Positions 8,233 to 16,861 of a stretch of DNA of 64,000 nucleotides are shown here, one piece after another. The DNA is taken from positions 124,001 through 188,000 of the forward strand of contig NZ_MTBP01000001.1 in NCBI RefSeq assembly GCF_002911665.1, in the 5' to 3' direction. This DNA comes from Actinomadura rubteroloni (lineage in GTDB: Bacteria; Actinomycetota; Actinomycetes; Streptosporangiales; Streptosporangiaceae). The notes under the pieces were generated by a model. The model saw only the letters and a list, made by a program, of their open reading frames with translations. It searched no databases and was not told the origin of the DNA. How positions within the stretch are numbered: the first letter of the stretch is position 1; each line of letters starts with the position of its first letter. A program made the position numbers and the translations under genes.

Positions 8233-9495
8233 ATGAGATCACCACTGGCCGTACTGGCCGCCGGAACCCTGACGGCCCTCGTTTTGTCCAGCCCGTCCGC
8301 TCGCGCTGCGCTCCCCGACCCGTCGTCCACTTCCAGCAGCCGACCGTCCAACGCGGTCACGCTCGGCGGCACGGCGCTCGCGGGAGCGCGGGGCGCCGTC
8401 GTGTCGGTGCGGCGCGTGCAGGACCTCGGCGCGGGGGCCGTCCGGGCGGCGCTGCGCGAGGACGGCCTGGACGCCTCACGCGTCCGCCACGGCGTCACCG
8501 CGTACCGCATCGTCTACCGGACGATCGACGCCGCGCGGAAGCCCACCACGGCCAGCGGCCTGCTCGTCCTGCCGCGCGACGGACGGCAGCGGCTCCGCGT
8601 CGTCACCTACGCGCACGGCACGATGGCGGCGGCGGCCGACGCGCCGTCGGTGGACGAGGGCGGACGGTCCGGTGAGGGCCTGCTCTTCGCCTCCGCCGGA
8701 TACGCGGCCGTCGAGCCCGACTACCTCGGCCTCGGCGTCGGGCCCGGCGCGCATCCGTACCTGCACGCGCGGTCGGAGGCGACGGCGACGCTGGACCTCG
8801 TCCGGGCGTCGTTCGCGTTCGCGCCCCGGACCGGACGCACGCTGGACCCTCGCCTGCTCGCCACAGGTTTCTCCCAGGGCGGCCAGGCGGCCATGGCCTT
8901 CGGCACGGCCCTGCGCAACGGCGCCGACCCGCGCTTCCGCCTCGCCGCCGCCGCGCCCGTCAGCGGACCCTACGACCTGCGCGGCGCCGAGGTCCCCGCG
9001 ATCTTCGACGGGACGCTGGACCCGAAGGCGTCGGCGTACTACCTCGCGTACTTCCTGACGTCCTGGAACCGGCTCTACCACCTGTACGGCAGCGCGTCCG
9101 AGGTGTTCCGCGCGCCCTACGACACCACCGTCGCGCCGCTGTACGACGGACGGCACGGCGAGCAGGAGATCGTCCCCCGGCTCCCCGCCTCGCCGCAGCG
9201 GCTCCTGACCGAGAAGGGGCTGGCGATGATCCAGCACCCCACGGGCGCGCTGGCCGCCGCGCTCGACGCCAACGACCGGACGTGCCGGGGCTGGGGCGCG
9301 GACGTCCCCGTCCATGTCATCGGCGCTCGCGGCGACGAGCAGGTGGCGTTCGCCAACGCGCGGCACTGCGTCCGGCAGGTGGGACGCGCGGCGACCCTCA
9401 CCGACCTCGGCGACCTCGGCCACACCGATTCCGGACGCCGCGGCGTCGCCGAAGCGCTCCGCTGGTTCATGACCGTCGCACCCCCGCGCGGCTGA
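8233..9495 (+). CDS. Secreted lipase/esterase (alpha/beta hydrolase, LIP-type)
   Basis: A 420-residue protein with a Sec-type signal peptide (LAVLAAGTLTALVLSSPSAR, cut near ARAA at about residue 26). The oxyanion loop YAHGTM comes before residue 140, the nucleophile elbow GFSQGG places Ser at 214, and the acid and histidine are Asp368 (ARGDEQ) and His397 (LGHTDSG). This is the triad layout of the secretory lipase family, which hydrolyses acyl esters outside the cell. An aggtt motif nine bases before ATG is a weak ribosome site. The gene stands alone, with the decayed TetR region downstream. Substrate cannot be told from sequence. Confidence 0.85.
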   Translation: MRSPLAVLAAGTLTALVLSSPSARAALPDPSSTSSSRPSNAVTLGGTALAGARGAVVSVRRVQDLGAGAVRAALREDGLDASRVRHGVTAYRIVYRTIDAARKPTTASGLLVLPRDGRQRLRVVTYAHGTMAAAADAPSVDEGGRSGEGLLFASAGYAAVEPDYLGLGVGPGAHPYLHARSEATATLDLVRASFAFAPRTGRTLDPRLLATGFSQGGQAAMAFGTALRNGADPRFRLAAAAPVSGPYDLRGAEVPAIFDGTLDPKASAYYLAYFLTSWNRLYHLYGSASEVFRAPYDTTVAPLYDGRHGEQEIVPRLPASPQRLLTEKGLAMIQHPTGALAAALDANDRTCRGWGADVPVHVIGARGDEQVAFANARHCVRQVGRAATLTDLGDLGHTDSGRRGVAEALRWFMTVAPPRG

Positions 9496-9499
9496 ACCA

Positions 9500-9815
9500 C
9501 CGCGCGGCGGGACGCGGGCGCCGTCGCCGAGCAGGAGGAGCGCGAGGTCGCTCGGGGCCGTCGGCGCACAACGCGATCCCCGCCGAGCGCCGTCGCGCAC
9601 GGCCGGACGCACGGCGAGGCCGTCCGTCAGGGCGGCCTCGCGGTGCGTCCGGCGGGCGGCGCACACTCGGCTGATCTCGTTGCGGTAGACGGCCTCCACG
9701 AGCGTCCGGCGGGTGGGGACTCCTGCTCGACGGTCTTCCGGCCCGTCACGCGCGGCGAGGCGCCCGGACGGCGCTCCCGGTTCCGCCGGGCCGCGCCGTC
9801 CGCCTGCGGCGCGCC
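9500..9815 (-). pseudogene. Decayed TetR-family regulator
   Basis: Read leftwards, three pieces in different frames follow the order of a TetR protein: an N-terminal ADGAARRNRER box (about 9771-9802), then PTRRTLVEAVYRNEISRV (about 9665-9715), the segment that follows the HTH and normally reads 'HFPTREALVEAVYRDEI', and finally SDLALLLLGDGARVP (about 9510-9555), like a TetR C-terminus. The HTH itself (normally 'IARRAGVGxGTLYRHF') is missing between the first two pieces. No single open frame spans the region. It lies just downstream of the oxidoreductase gene and on the same strand. The call rests on motif resemblance by eye. Confidence 0.42.
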
Positions 9816-9830
9816 TTCAACTCCCGGCGA

Positions 9831-10802
9831 TCACCGGTCGCAGCGCAGGACGATCTTGCCGAACCCCTCGCCCGCCAGCGCCCGTGCCAGGCCCGGACGG
9901 GCGCCGGTCAGGGGCCAGACGCCGTCGATCACCGGCCCGGCGCCGGTCGCCGCGCAGTGCCGGGCGAGCCGCCGCAACTCGGCGGGGCTGCCCATCGCAC
10001 TGCCGTGGACGGAGATCGACCGGACGAACAGGTCGGCGAGATCGAGTTCCACCGTCGCGCCCGTGACGGCCCCTGCGGTGACCAGCCGTCCGCCGGGACG
10101 GATGGAGCGCAGCGAGTGGGCGAGCGTCGCCGCGCCGACGCAGTCCAGCGCGGCGTCCACCGGCTCGGGCACGGGCGTCCCGGCGGGGAACGCGGCGCGC
10201 GCACCGAGTTCGTCGACGGCGCGCCGCCCGCGCTCCCGGTCGCGCGCGGCGACCCAGACCCGCAGCCCCGCCGCCACGCCGAGCCGGATCAGCGCGGTCG
10301 GCACGCCGCCGCCGGCGCCCTGCACGAGGACGGTCTCGCCGGGCTTGAGGTCCGCGCGGCCGAACAGCATCCGGTAGGCCGTCAGCCACGCGGTGCCCAG
10401 GCAGGCCGCCTGCTCCCAGGACAGCTCCGGCGGTTTGGGCACGAGGTTGGCGGACGGCACATGGACGCTCTCGGCCCAGGTGCCGTCGATCCCCTGCGAC
10501 AACATGCGCAGGCCCGGATCGTGCAGGGGGTCGCCGTGCCCGGGAGCCGCGACGATCGGGTAGACGATGACCTCGTTGCCGTCCCGGTCGATGCCCGCGC
10601 CGTCCGACCCGAGCACGCGCGGCGGCCCGGACGGGTCGAACCCGAAGCCGCGCAGCGCCATCAGGTCGCTGTAGTTCACGGACGCCGCCTTCAACGCCAC
10701 CGTGGTCCAGCCCGGCGGCGGGGGCGGCGCGTCGTGGTCGGCGATCTCGATGCCGTCCAGCAGGCCGTCGGGATCGGGCGCCGTCCGGCGAATGGCCCGC
10801 AC
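9831..10802 (-). CDS. Zinc-independent quinone oxidoreductase (MDR family)
   Basis: A 323-residue NAD(P)H-dependent dehydrogenase of the medium-chain superfamily. The GroES-like N-terminal half includes SVNYSDLMALRGFG and VLGSDGAGI; the Rossmann half carries VLVQGAGGGVPTALIRLGVA. The structural-zinc cysteines of alcohol dehydrogenases are absent, which points to the quinone oxidoreductase branch. GTG start, with GAGG overlapping the stop of the SnoaL-like gene three bases upstream, so the two are co-transcribed. The pair is divergent from a MarR regulator that probably controls it. Likely role: reduction of an electrophilic or quinone compound, inferred. Confidence 0.86.
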   Translation of the reverse strand: MRAIRRTAPDPDGLLDGIEIADHDAPPPPPGWTTVALKAASVNYSDLMALRGFGFDPSGPPRVLGSDGAGIDRDGNEVIVYPIVAAPGHGDPLHDPGLRMLSQGIDGTWAESVHVPSANLVPKPPELSWEQAACLGTAWLTAYRMLFGRADLKPGETVLVQGAGGGVPTALIRLGVAAGLRVWVAARDRERGRRAVDELGARAAFPAGTPVPEPVDAALDCVGAATLAHSLRSIRPGGRLVTAGAVTGATVELDLADLFVRSISVHGSAMGSPAELRRLARHCAATGAGPVIDGVWPLTGARPGLARALAGEGFGKIVLRCDR

Positions 10803-10805
10803 GCC

Positions 10806-11318
10806 TCAGCCCTGCGGGAACGCGTAGGGGAGGTCGTGGCTGATCACGTGCTCGGTGATCAGCCACCGGTCGCCGGAGCGGCGCAGCCGGGTGCGGTTGT
10901 AACCGGACTCGATCGGCGTGATCGTCCCCTGCGCGCCGGACGCCCCCGGCGGCCATCCGCCCTCGGGCTCGGCGGCGCCGACGACGTTGTAGACCAGGAA
11001 CTGGACGTCGACGGTGGCCGTGTCCCCCTCGACCCGGACGATGTGGTCGAACGTCGTGTGATGGCTCCAGCCGCGCGGCGGGTGCGGCGCCATCATGCCC
11101 GCGACCGCCTGCCCGATGGCCGCCGCGCCGCGCACGCTGCCGAGCAGCCGCGGCTCCCCGTCGCCCGTGTAGTAGATCTCGACGACGGCCTCGTCGGTGA
11201 ACAGCGCGGCCATCGCCCGTCCGTCGCGGTGGTCGGCGGCCCGGACGTAGGCCGCGACGACCTCGTCGATCTGCCGTTCCGGGCTCGTCCCGTGGACGAC
11301 GTGCTGCGGTGCGTTCAT
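10806..11318 (-). CDS. SnoaL-like / NTF2-fold protein
   Basis: A 170-residue small alpha+beta cone protein. Typical features are the opening helix QIDEVVAAYVRAADHRDG, the ALFTDEAVVEIYY strand and the closing strands SGDRWLITEHVISHD. The ATG at 11318 is chosen because GGAGGAG lies seven bases ahead; an in-frame upstream start would place the ribosome site inside the gene. First gene of a two-gene operon with the quinone oxidoreductase, divergent from MarR. Such proteins may be isomerases, cyclases or ligand-binding; no catalytic residues are clear enough to say which. Confidence 0.8.
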   Translation of the reverse strand: MNAPQHVVHGTSPERQIDEVVAAYVRAADHRDGRAMAALFTDEAVVEIYYTGDGEPRLLGSVRGAAAIGQAVAGMMAPHPPRGWSHHTTFDHIVRVEGDTATVDVQFLVYNVVGAAEPEGGWPPGASGAQGTITPIESGYNRTRLRRSGDRWLITEHVISHDLPYAFPQG

Positions 11319-11346
11319 GGAAGGCTCCTCCACTCGGGAATATGCA

Positions 11347-11400
11347 TGAGAGTCTCATGTATATGCCTGAGAGTATCAAGCATTTTCCCTGAATGTCTCA
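11347..11400. promoter_or_regulatory. Three regularly spaced operator-like sites
   Basis: The divergent intergenic region holds TGAGAGTCTCA (11347-11357, perfect palindrome), TGAGAGTATCA (11368-11378) and TGAATGTCTCA (11390-11400). Starts are 21 and 22 bases apart, two helical turns, so the sites face the same side of DNA. They are probably bound by the adjacent MarR protein and would cover both promoters. Confidence 0.5.
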
Positions 11401-11415
11401 GCTACTCTGGGACGT

Positions 11416-11883
11416 GTGAGCGTGCGGCCGTCCTTCACCGGTGAGACCCTGACGGGCGAGTTGGCGCGCGGGCGCTTCCCCGGGATCCGCAAGGCGATGC
11501 TCGACTTCGTCGGCGCCTACCTGCTGGACTTTGAGACCTCGGCCCAGCGCGCCGGCCTGACCCTGGCCCAGGCCCGCGTCCTGGGGTTCGCCGCGATCAA
11601 GCCCTCGTCCATGAAGGAACTCGCCGAGCAGTTCGGCTGCGACCCGTCCAACCTCACCGCCAAGGTCGACCGCCTGGTCGCTCTCGGCCTGGTGGAACGC
11701 CGCACCGACCCCCACGACGGACGCGTCAAGCTGATCGCCGCCACCCCCGAAGGCGTCGCCACGTCAGCGGCCCTCTGCCACAGCCGCGACTGGCTGGCCG
11801 AGGTCCTCGGCTCCCTCACTCCAGACGAGGCCCAAACGATTCAGACCGCCTTCGACCTCCTCGTGAACCGCGCCCCCGCCTAA
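11416..11883 (+). CDS. MarR-family transcriptional regulator
   Basis: A 155-residue winged-helix dimer. The core is visible as LTLAQARVLGFAAIKPSSMK, the recognition helix region CDPSNLTAKVDRLVALGLVE and the wing RRTDPHDGRVKLIAATPEG. The GTG at 11416 has no Shine-Dalgarno and lies just after the third operator-like site, consistent with a leaderless message. It is divergent from the SnoaL-like/quinone oxidoreductase pair, the usual arrangement for a repressor that answers a ligand handled by those enzymes. The ligand is unknown. Confidence 0.86.
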   Translation: MSVRPSFTGETLTGELARGRFPGIRKAMLDFVGAYLLDFETSAQRAGLTLAQARVLGFAAIKPSSMKELAEQFGCDPSNLTAKVDRLVALGLVERRTDPHDGRVKLIAATPEGVATSAALCHSRDWLAEVLGSLTPDEAQTIQTAFDLLVNRAPA

Positions 11884-12019
11884 CACGCCCCGACCGCACC
11901 GGCTCCCACGCACCCCGAACGACACCTTCACGAGTGCTGGGGGCTCCGGCGACGTTCGCGTACGTGCCCACGGCCGACGCCCCGCCGAACGGCACACTCA
12001 CCGACGTTCGTGCACGCTC

Positions 12020-12440
12020 ACACCGGCAGCCCGGTCGTCCCCCGAACCACACGCACGCACCACCAACACGCCACCCAGCGAACGACCGCCTGCACCCCCG
12101 AGAACATCTAGACCAGCAGCGCGGCCGTCCCCCGACTACCAGACGACACGCTCACACCACCGACGCGCCGCCGAACACACGGCCAGCGGCACCCAAGAAC
12201 ATCCAGGCCAGCGGCGCGGCGGCTCACCGAACGACGCGCGCACAGACGCCCGCACCCTCCACACGCCACCCGACGAACGACCAATGGCACGCCCAGCGAC
12301 ATCCACGACCGGCGGCGCAACAACCCCCAAATCACCAGACGACGCACACACGGACGCTCGCGCCCAACAACGTGACACGCAGCGAACGACCGGCGGTACC
12401 TTCACCGACGCTCATCGCCAGCGGCATGACGGCATGCAAA
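12020..12440. repeat. Decayed tandem repeat array (units about 95-113 bp), strongly A/C-rich on + strand
   Basis: Four diverged units follow one another. Unit ends are marked by GAACAT or similar at 12102, 12197, 12297 and 12410, each followed by a CCAG(C/G)AGCGCGGC-like start. Shared blocks include CACGCCACCC(AG/GA)CGAACGACC near 12068 and 12260, CAGCGAACGACC again near 12380, and ACCAGACGAC twice. The top strand is almost free of T and poor in G. No start codon with a ribosome site opens a convincing gene on either strand from 11884 to 12455. Confidence 0.45.
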
Positions 12441-12455
12441 GGCGAGGCGACGCGC

Positions 12456-14486
12456 TCAGGGGCGTTCGCGGCCGGCGGCGTGGCGGCCCGTCGTGCGGCG
12501 CGGGGCGCCGAGGCGGGGCGTGCTCGGGCGGGGGCGGCCGTGGCGGGGGCCGACCGGGGCGGTGAGCGGCGGGGGCGGCGGCTCGTCGGGCGGCGGGTCG
12601 TCGTCGGGAACGGATGCGTCCCCTTGTTCGCGTATGTATTCCTCGAACTCGATCGAGTGGACGGTGGGCAGGGTGATGATGCCGGGGTTGGCGTCCACCA
12701 TGAGGATCCGGCGGCCCGTCGAGCCGGCGTGGGTGAAGACCATCGCGGTCGGCGGCAGTTCCTGGAGCTGGGGCGGTTCGATCAGGAGTTCGCGGGCGCG
12801 CTGGCGGGACAGGTTCGGCGGGATCGTGCGGCCCCACGCCGTCGCGGACGAGATCCCCTGGACGAGCGCCGCGTCGTCGGCGGCCGGGGCGGGCAGCGGC
12901 GACCAGACCGGTTCGGTCAGCGGATCGGAGCGGCCGTCGCCGCGCGTCCGGGCGTAGGCGACGGTCGAGGCGTAGGTCTCCCCGGCGACGTCGAACGGCG
13001 TCTCGCCCGCCGTGTCGGTGATCTCGGCGACGAGCAGCCGGTGGTCGGTGCCGATGTGCTCGGCGGCGATGCGGGCGTCCTCGGGGTTGCCGAGCCGCAT
13101 GAACCCGACGGCGGCGTGCCCGCGCCGCCCGAGCCGTTCCCGGACGTGCGGCGGCAGCGACCGGTACATCAGCACCAGCCCGTTGCCGGTGGCCTCGCAG
13201 GCGTCGATCAGCCGGTCCAGGACGTCCCCGCGCAGCTTCTCGGCCCCGCACACCAGCAGCGTGTGCTCCCAGCGCCCGCCGGGCGGGGACTCGCGGATCC
13301 GGTGCGTTAGCGCGGTCGTGACGTACGTGCCGAGCACCCGGTTCGTCAGGACGCCGGCGCGGCGGTCCATCGACACGACGCGCAGCCGTGACGGCGGCAG
13401 CACCACCTGCTCGGTCGCGATCTGCTCCAGTTTGCGGAGCTGGGCCTCCAGCGCCCACGCGTGCCGGACGACGATGCGTCCGGTGGCGTCCCGGCCGAAC
13501 AGCGTCGCGATGCGTTCGAGCTGCTCGTCGGTGAGCAGGCCCCGGCGCAGGTCGTCGCGCGGGTCGCCGACCTGGGCGAGGACGCGCAGCGCCGCCGTGA
13601 TCCGGGGCAGCGTCACGTCCGGCCCGAGCACCTCGATGACGCGTTCCAGGATCGAGTTGTCGAACGACAGGTCGCGGGTGCTCGCCTGTTCCTCCCCGGC
13701 GCCGACGACGAGCGAGAGCACGTCGGCGAGCGCCTCGGGGGACAGGCCGCGCGTCACGTCCAGCCGGGGCAGGTCGGCGGGCAGCACCCAGACCAGCGGG
13801 TCGTCGCCCCGGTCGGACGCGAGCCGCAGCAGGTCGTGGGCGACGGCGCCCTCGGACAGGTCCACGACGGTGAGCCGCGCGCCGACGGCGAGCCGGGCCG
13901 CGCCCATCGTCGTGACGAACGCCGACCAGCCCGCGAGCGTGCCGCCGACGACGTCGACCCGGTCCACGCCGGGCGGCACCGCGACCGGGTACCACTCGCG
14001 CTGCTCCTCGTAGGCGCGGCGGCGCCGGTCCCAGGCGCGGTAGGCGTCGGCGTGCGCGCGGTCGGCGGCGGCCCCGGCGCGTTCGCGGGCGCGGCGCTCG
14101 GCCTCCTCCCCGGCGCGCTGCGCGGCGATGCGGGCGCGGACGGCCTGCTCGTCGCGCCACAGCGCCGACCCGGTGATCCCGAGGACGACCAGGCACGCGA
14201 GCACGCCCACCCCCGCGAACGCCCACGGCAGGACGCCGACCACGGCGCAGAGCAGGAACAGCAGGATGAACGCGCACGCCCCGCCCGCGGTGATGCGGAG
14301 CTGGTGGTTGGCGAACTGCTCGCCGGGCGGGCGCCGGGGCGGGGACGGCGCGGCGGGCACGGACCGCTCGGGCGCGGGCGGCGGCGGCCCCGGCTCGGGG
14401 TGGACCTGCGCGTACCGCCAGCCCACGTAGACGCGGTCGGGCTGGATGAGACGCGCCCGCCCCGGTCCGCCTGCCATGTCCGTCAC
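12456..14486 (-). CDS. Membrane-anchored P-loop-like protein with degenerate Walker A
   Basis: A 676-residue protein. A proline-rich head (PEPGPPPPAPERS) precedes two membrane helices (AFILLFLLCAVVGVLPWAFA and AGVGVLACLVVLGITGSAL), then a charged coiled coil (about residues 150-190). The soluble part has VVGGTLAGWSAFVTTMGAAR followed by LTVVDLSEGAVAHDLLRLAS, the place and pattern of a HerA/VirD4-type P-loop, but GxxGxGK[ST] has become GGTLAGWS, without lysine. A later strand TLLVCGAEKLRGDVLDRLID resembles Walker B and sensor regions. The GTG at 14486 has AGGGG nine bases upstream; ATG at 14477 is an alternative. Partner genes are not obvious. Likely a non-catalytic relative of a secretion or DNA-pump ATPase. 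Confidence 0.72.
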   Translation of the reverse strand: MTDMAGGPGRARLIQPDRVYVGWRYAQVHPEPGPPPPAPERSVPAAPSPPRRPPGEQFANHQLRITAGGACAFILLFLLCAVVGVLPWAFAGVGVLACLVVLGITGSALWRDEQAVRARIAAQRAGEEAERRARERAGAAADRAHADAYRAWDRRRRAYEEQREWYPVAVPPGVDRVDVVGGTLAGWSAFVTTMGAARLAVGARLTVVDLSEGAVAHDLLRLASDRGDDPLVWVLPADLPRLDVTRGLSPEALADVLSLVVGAGEEQASTRDLSFDNSILERVIEVLGPDVTLPRITAALRVLAQVGDPRDDLRRGLLTDEQLERIATLFGRDATGRIVVRHAWALEAQLRKLEQIATEQVVLPPSRLRVVSMDRRAGVLTNRVLGTYVTTALTHRIRESPPGGRWEHTLLVCGAEKLRGDVLDRLIDACEATGNGLVLMYRSLPPHVRERLGRRGHAAVGFMRLGNPEDARIAAEHIGTDHRLLVAEITDTAGETPFDVAGETYASTVAYARTRGDGRSDPLTEPVWSPLPAPAADDAALVQGISSATAWGRTIPPNLSRQRARELLIEPPQLQELPPTAMVFTHAGSTGRRILMVDANPGIITLPTVHSIEFEEYIREQGDASVPDDDPPPDEPPPPPLTAPVGPRHGRPRPSTPRLGAPRRTTGRHAAGRERP

Positions 14487-14689
14487 GTCGTAAGACCCCT
14501 GGGTGGTGCGGGATGCTGAGGAAACGGATACCGGTGTCCTATACAGCACAGAGTAAAGACGTCCACCGCGCGCCGCGCCCGGTTCCTGGAAAGCGTTCAG
14601 TCCCCAGCCGCCGCGCCCGCCAATTCGGTCACCGAGTTCACCTGCGGTAAAGATCGGGCACACCCGGTCCGGCGCGTGGCCGGATCCGG

Positions 14690-16861
14690 TCACCGGCCCC
14701 GGACGATCTCCTCCCACGCGTCCCGCACGCGCGGCAGTCCGTAGGCGTCGCGGACCTGCGTCCGGCCGATGCGCCGCTCCTCGTCCCAGCGCCCGCCCTT
14801 GACGATCACCTCGATCGCGTCGGCCATCTCCCCGGCGTCCCGGTGGATCCAGCGGCGGTCGTAGATCGTGTCGGCGCCCGGCCAGTTCCGTACGACCGGG
14901 ACGGCCCCGGACGCCATCCCCTCGGCGGGCGCGAGATGGAAGCTCTCGTCGTCGCTCGTGGACAGGACGAACCCGACCCGCCGCAGCCACGCCGCGACGT
15001 CGCCGCCGTAGCCGTCGAACACGACGCCCTCCGCCAGTGAGGGCGACGCCGCGATCCGCCGGAACAGCGCCTCGTAGTGCGCTCGTTCCTCCGGGCGCTT
15101 CCAGATCCACCAGTACTCCCAGGGCAGCTTGGACTTCACGAACAGGGTGAAGCGCGGGTCGCGGCGGCGCAGTTCCTCGACGACGTCCACGGCGAGGTCG
15201 AGGCGCTTGCGGGACGGCGCGGCGCCGATGAACCCGAGGTGGAACCGCGCGCCGGGCAGCTTCGGCCGGTCGAGCTGGGCGACGTCCACCCAGTTCGGCA
15301 CGACCGTGATCTTCTCCGCCGGCCAGCCGGTCGCCTCGGCGGTGAGCGCGGCGTAGTGCGGGCTGACGCAGACCACCTGGTCGACGCGGTCGATGTCGAG
15401 CTTCTGCGGCCAGCCCGAGTCCAGCTCGAACCGGTGCAGCCGGACGATCAGCCGCTGCCGCGCCTTCTTGTGCCGCGCGTACCAGAGCGCGTTCGGCCCG
15501 CACCACTCGCAGATGACGACGTCGGCCCACGCGGCGAGTTCCCGGCTGCGCTCCTCGTCGTGCTCGGACAGGGTGCGCCAGGGATCGACGCGGACGTCGA
15601 GCCCGGGCAGGGCGGCCAGATGCTGCAGCAGGCGGGTGAAGAACTTGAGGTCATGCCCACAGACGACCACCTTCAGCGGCGGCCCGGCAACCTCGACCGA
15701 AGGCTGTGGATAAACCTCGGCGAGCGCGTCCCGCAGCCGCTCGGCGGCCCGCTCCAGCGTGAAGCCGTCCGCCGCCGTCCGGCAGCGCGCGGCGGCCAGT
15801 CCGTACAGGTCGGGGTTCTGCGCGGCGCGGCGGAGGGCGTCCACGGCGTCGTCCTCGGACGCGGCGAACAGCGGATAGTCCTCGCCGAGCAGCGTCTCGT
15901 GCATCGGCGTTCGGTTGAGCAGCACGGGCAGCCCGAGCGCACCGAACTCCAGGACCTTCGTGGACAGTTCCAGGCTCGCGTCCAGCTCCGGCGCCCGCCA
16001 CGACAGCCCGATGTCCGCGCCCGCGGCGATGGCCATCGCCTTCTCGCGCGGATGGCCGCCGTGCCAGTGCACGCCCGGCGCGGACTCCAGCGCCCGCCGC
16101 ATCCGGTCCGCGAAGTCCGGATCGTCGCGTTCGTCGTGGATCTTGTCGCCGACCATGTCCAGTTCGGTCGGAACGCCCGCGTTGGTGAGCCGCGTCGGCA
16201 GCCCGGTCATCTCGAAGGTGTTCCACCGCAGCGCGAACTTGCCCGTGTAGACGAGCCGCAGCGGGGTGTTCGCCGTGCGCGGCGCGGGCTCCGCGAGTTC
16301 CGGCGGGACAACGACGGTCGGCGGAAAGAGCACGGACTTCCCGCACGCTTCGGGCACCGTCTGCTCCAGGAAGCAGCGCAGTTCCTCGGTCTGGCACAGC
16401 AATGTCCGCGCGGCACGCGCGATGCGGCGCAGGTCGCCGTGGATCTCGGGGGTGAATCCGGCGAGGTTCTGCGGGACGTCCGTCAGATACGGCCACAGCC
16501 GCCCCCGGAACGCGCCGTCGTCCGCCAGCGCCGCCGCGATCGCCCGCCCGCGCACGACGATGAGATCGTGCGGATGGTCGCCGTCGACCCGCGCGAGCAC
16601 CGCGTGCGCCTGCGGGACGGTCATCGGCGCGTCCCCCGCCACGAGCCCCTCGGCGTGCGGATGCCGGACGAGCACACCGTCCAGTTCGGTCAGCGGGTCC
16701 ACGAGCCGTCCGGTCCGGACGGGCGCCTTGAGCACCAGCGTCACCCGGCAGCCCGCCGCGCGCAACGCCCGCACCATCGACTGCGCCCAGATCGCCGACC
16801 CGTCGATGAGGTTGAGGTCCACGTCCCCGTAGACGAGCGCGCGGAGCCGCTGTTCGGTCAT
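14690..16861 (-). CDS. Two-module GT4-type glycosyltransferase
   Basis: A 723-residue protein made of two GT-B glycosyltransferase units. The first (residues about 5-390) has DGSAIWAQSMVRALRAAGC and the donor-site stretch STKVLEFGALGLPVLLNR. The second (from about 396) begins LKVVVCGHDLKFFTRLLQHL, has VVPNWVDVAQLDRP and ends in the GT4 acceptor/donor signature DDESFHLAPAEGMASGAVPV. No signal peptide or membrane helix. Its ATG overlaps the stop of the coiled-coil gene, in an operon starting at wecB, so it probably adds two sugars of a surface glycan from nucleotide-sugar donors. Linkages are not predictable. The fusion doubles the usual length of about 370 residues. Confidence 0.82.
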   Translation of the reverse strand: MTEQRLRALVYGDVDLNLIDGSAIWAQSMVRALRAAGCRVTLVLKAPVRTGRLVDPLTELDGVLVRHPHAEGLVAGDAPMTVPQAHAVLARVDGDHPHDLIVVRGRAIAAALADDGAFRGRLWPYLTDVPQNLAGFTPEIHGDLRRIARAARTLLCQTEELRCFLEQTVPEACGKSVLFPPTVVVPPELAEPAPRTANTPLRLVYTGKFALRWNTFEMTGLPTRLTNAGVPTELDMVGDKIHDERDDPDFADRMRRALESAPGVHWHGGHPREKAMAIAAGADIGLSWRAPELDASLELSTKVLEFGALGLPVLLNRTPMHETLLGEDYPLFAASEDDAVDALRRAAQNPDLYGLAAARCRTAADGFTLERAAERLRDALAEVYPQPSVEVAGPPLKVVVCGHDLKFFTRLLQHLAALPGLDVRVDPWRTLSEHDEERSRELAAWADVVICEWCGPNALWYARHKKARQRLIVRLHRFELDSGWPQKLDIDRVDQVVCVSPHYAALTAEATGWPAEKITVVPNWVDVAQLDRPKLPGARFHLGFIGAAPSRKRLDLAVDVVEELRRRDPRFTLFVKSKLPWEYWWIWKRPEERAHYEALFRRIAASPSLAEGVVFDGYGGDVAAWLRRVGFVLSTSDDESFHLAPAEGMASGAVPVVRNWPGADTIYDRRWIHRDAGEMADAIEVIVKGGRWDEERRIGRTQVRDAYGLPRVRDAWEEIVRGR

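Noticed and set aside
12136..12405. Leftward Val/Arg/Cys-rich open frame inside the repeat array
   Set aside because: It is explained by the strand bias of the repeats, has no ribosome site and no plausible fold.
12020..12440. CRISPR array
   Set aside because: Units are 95-113 bases, diverged throughout, with no short identical repeat separated by unique spacers and no cas gene nearby.
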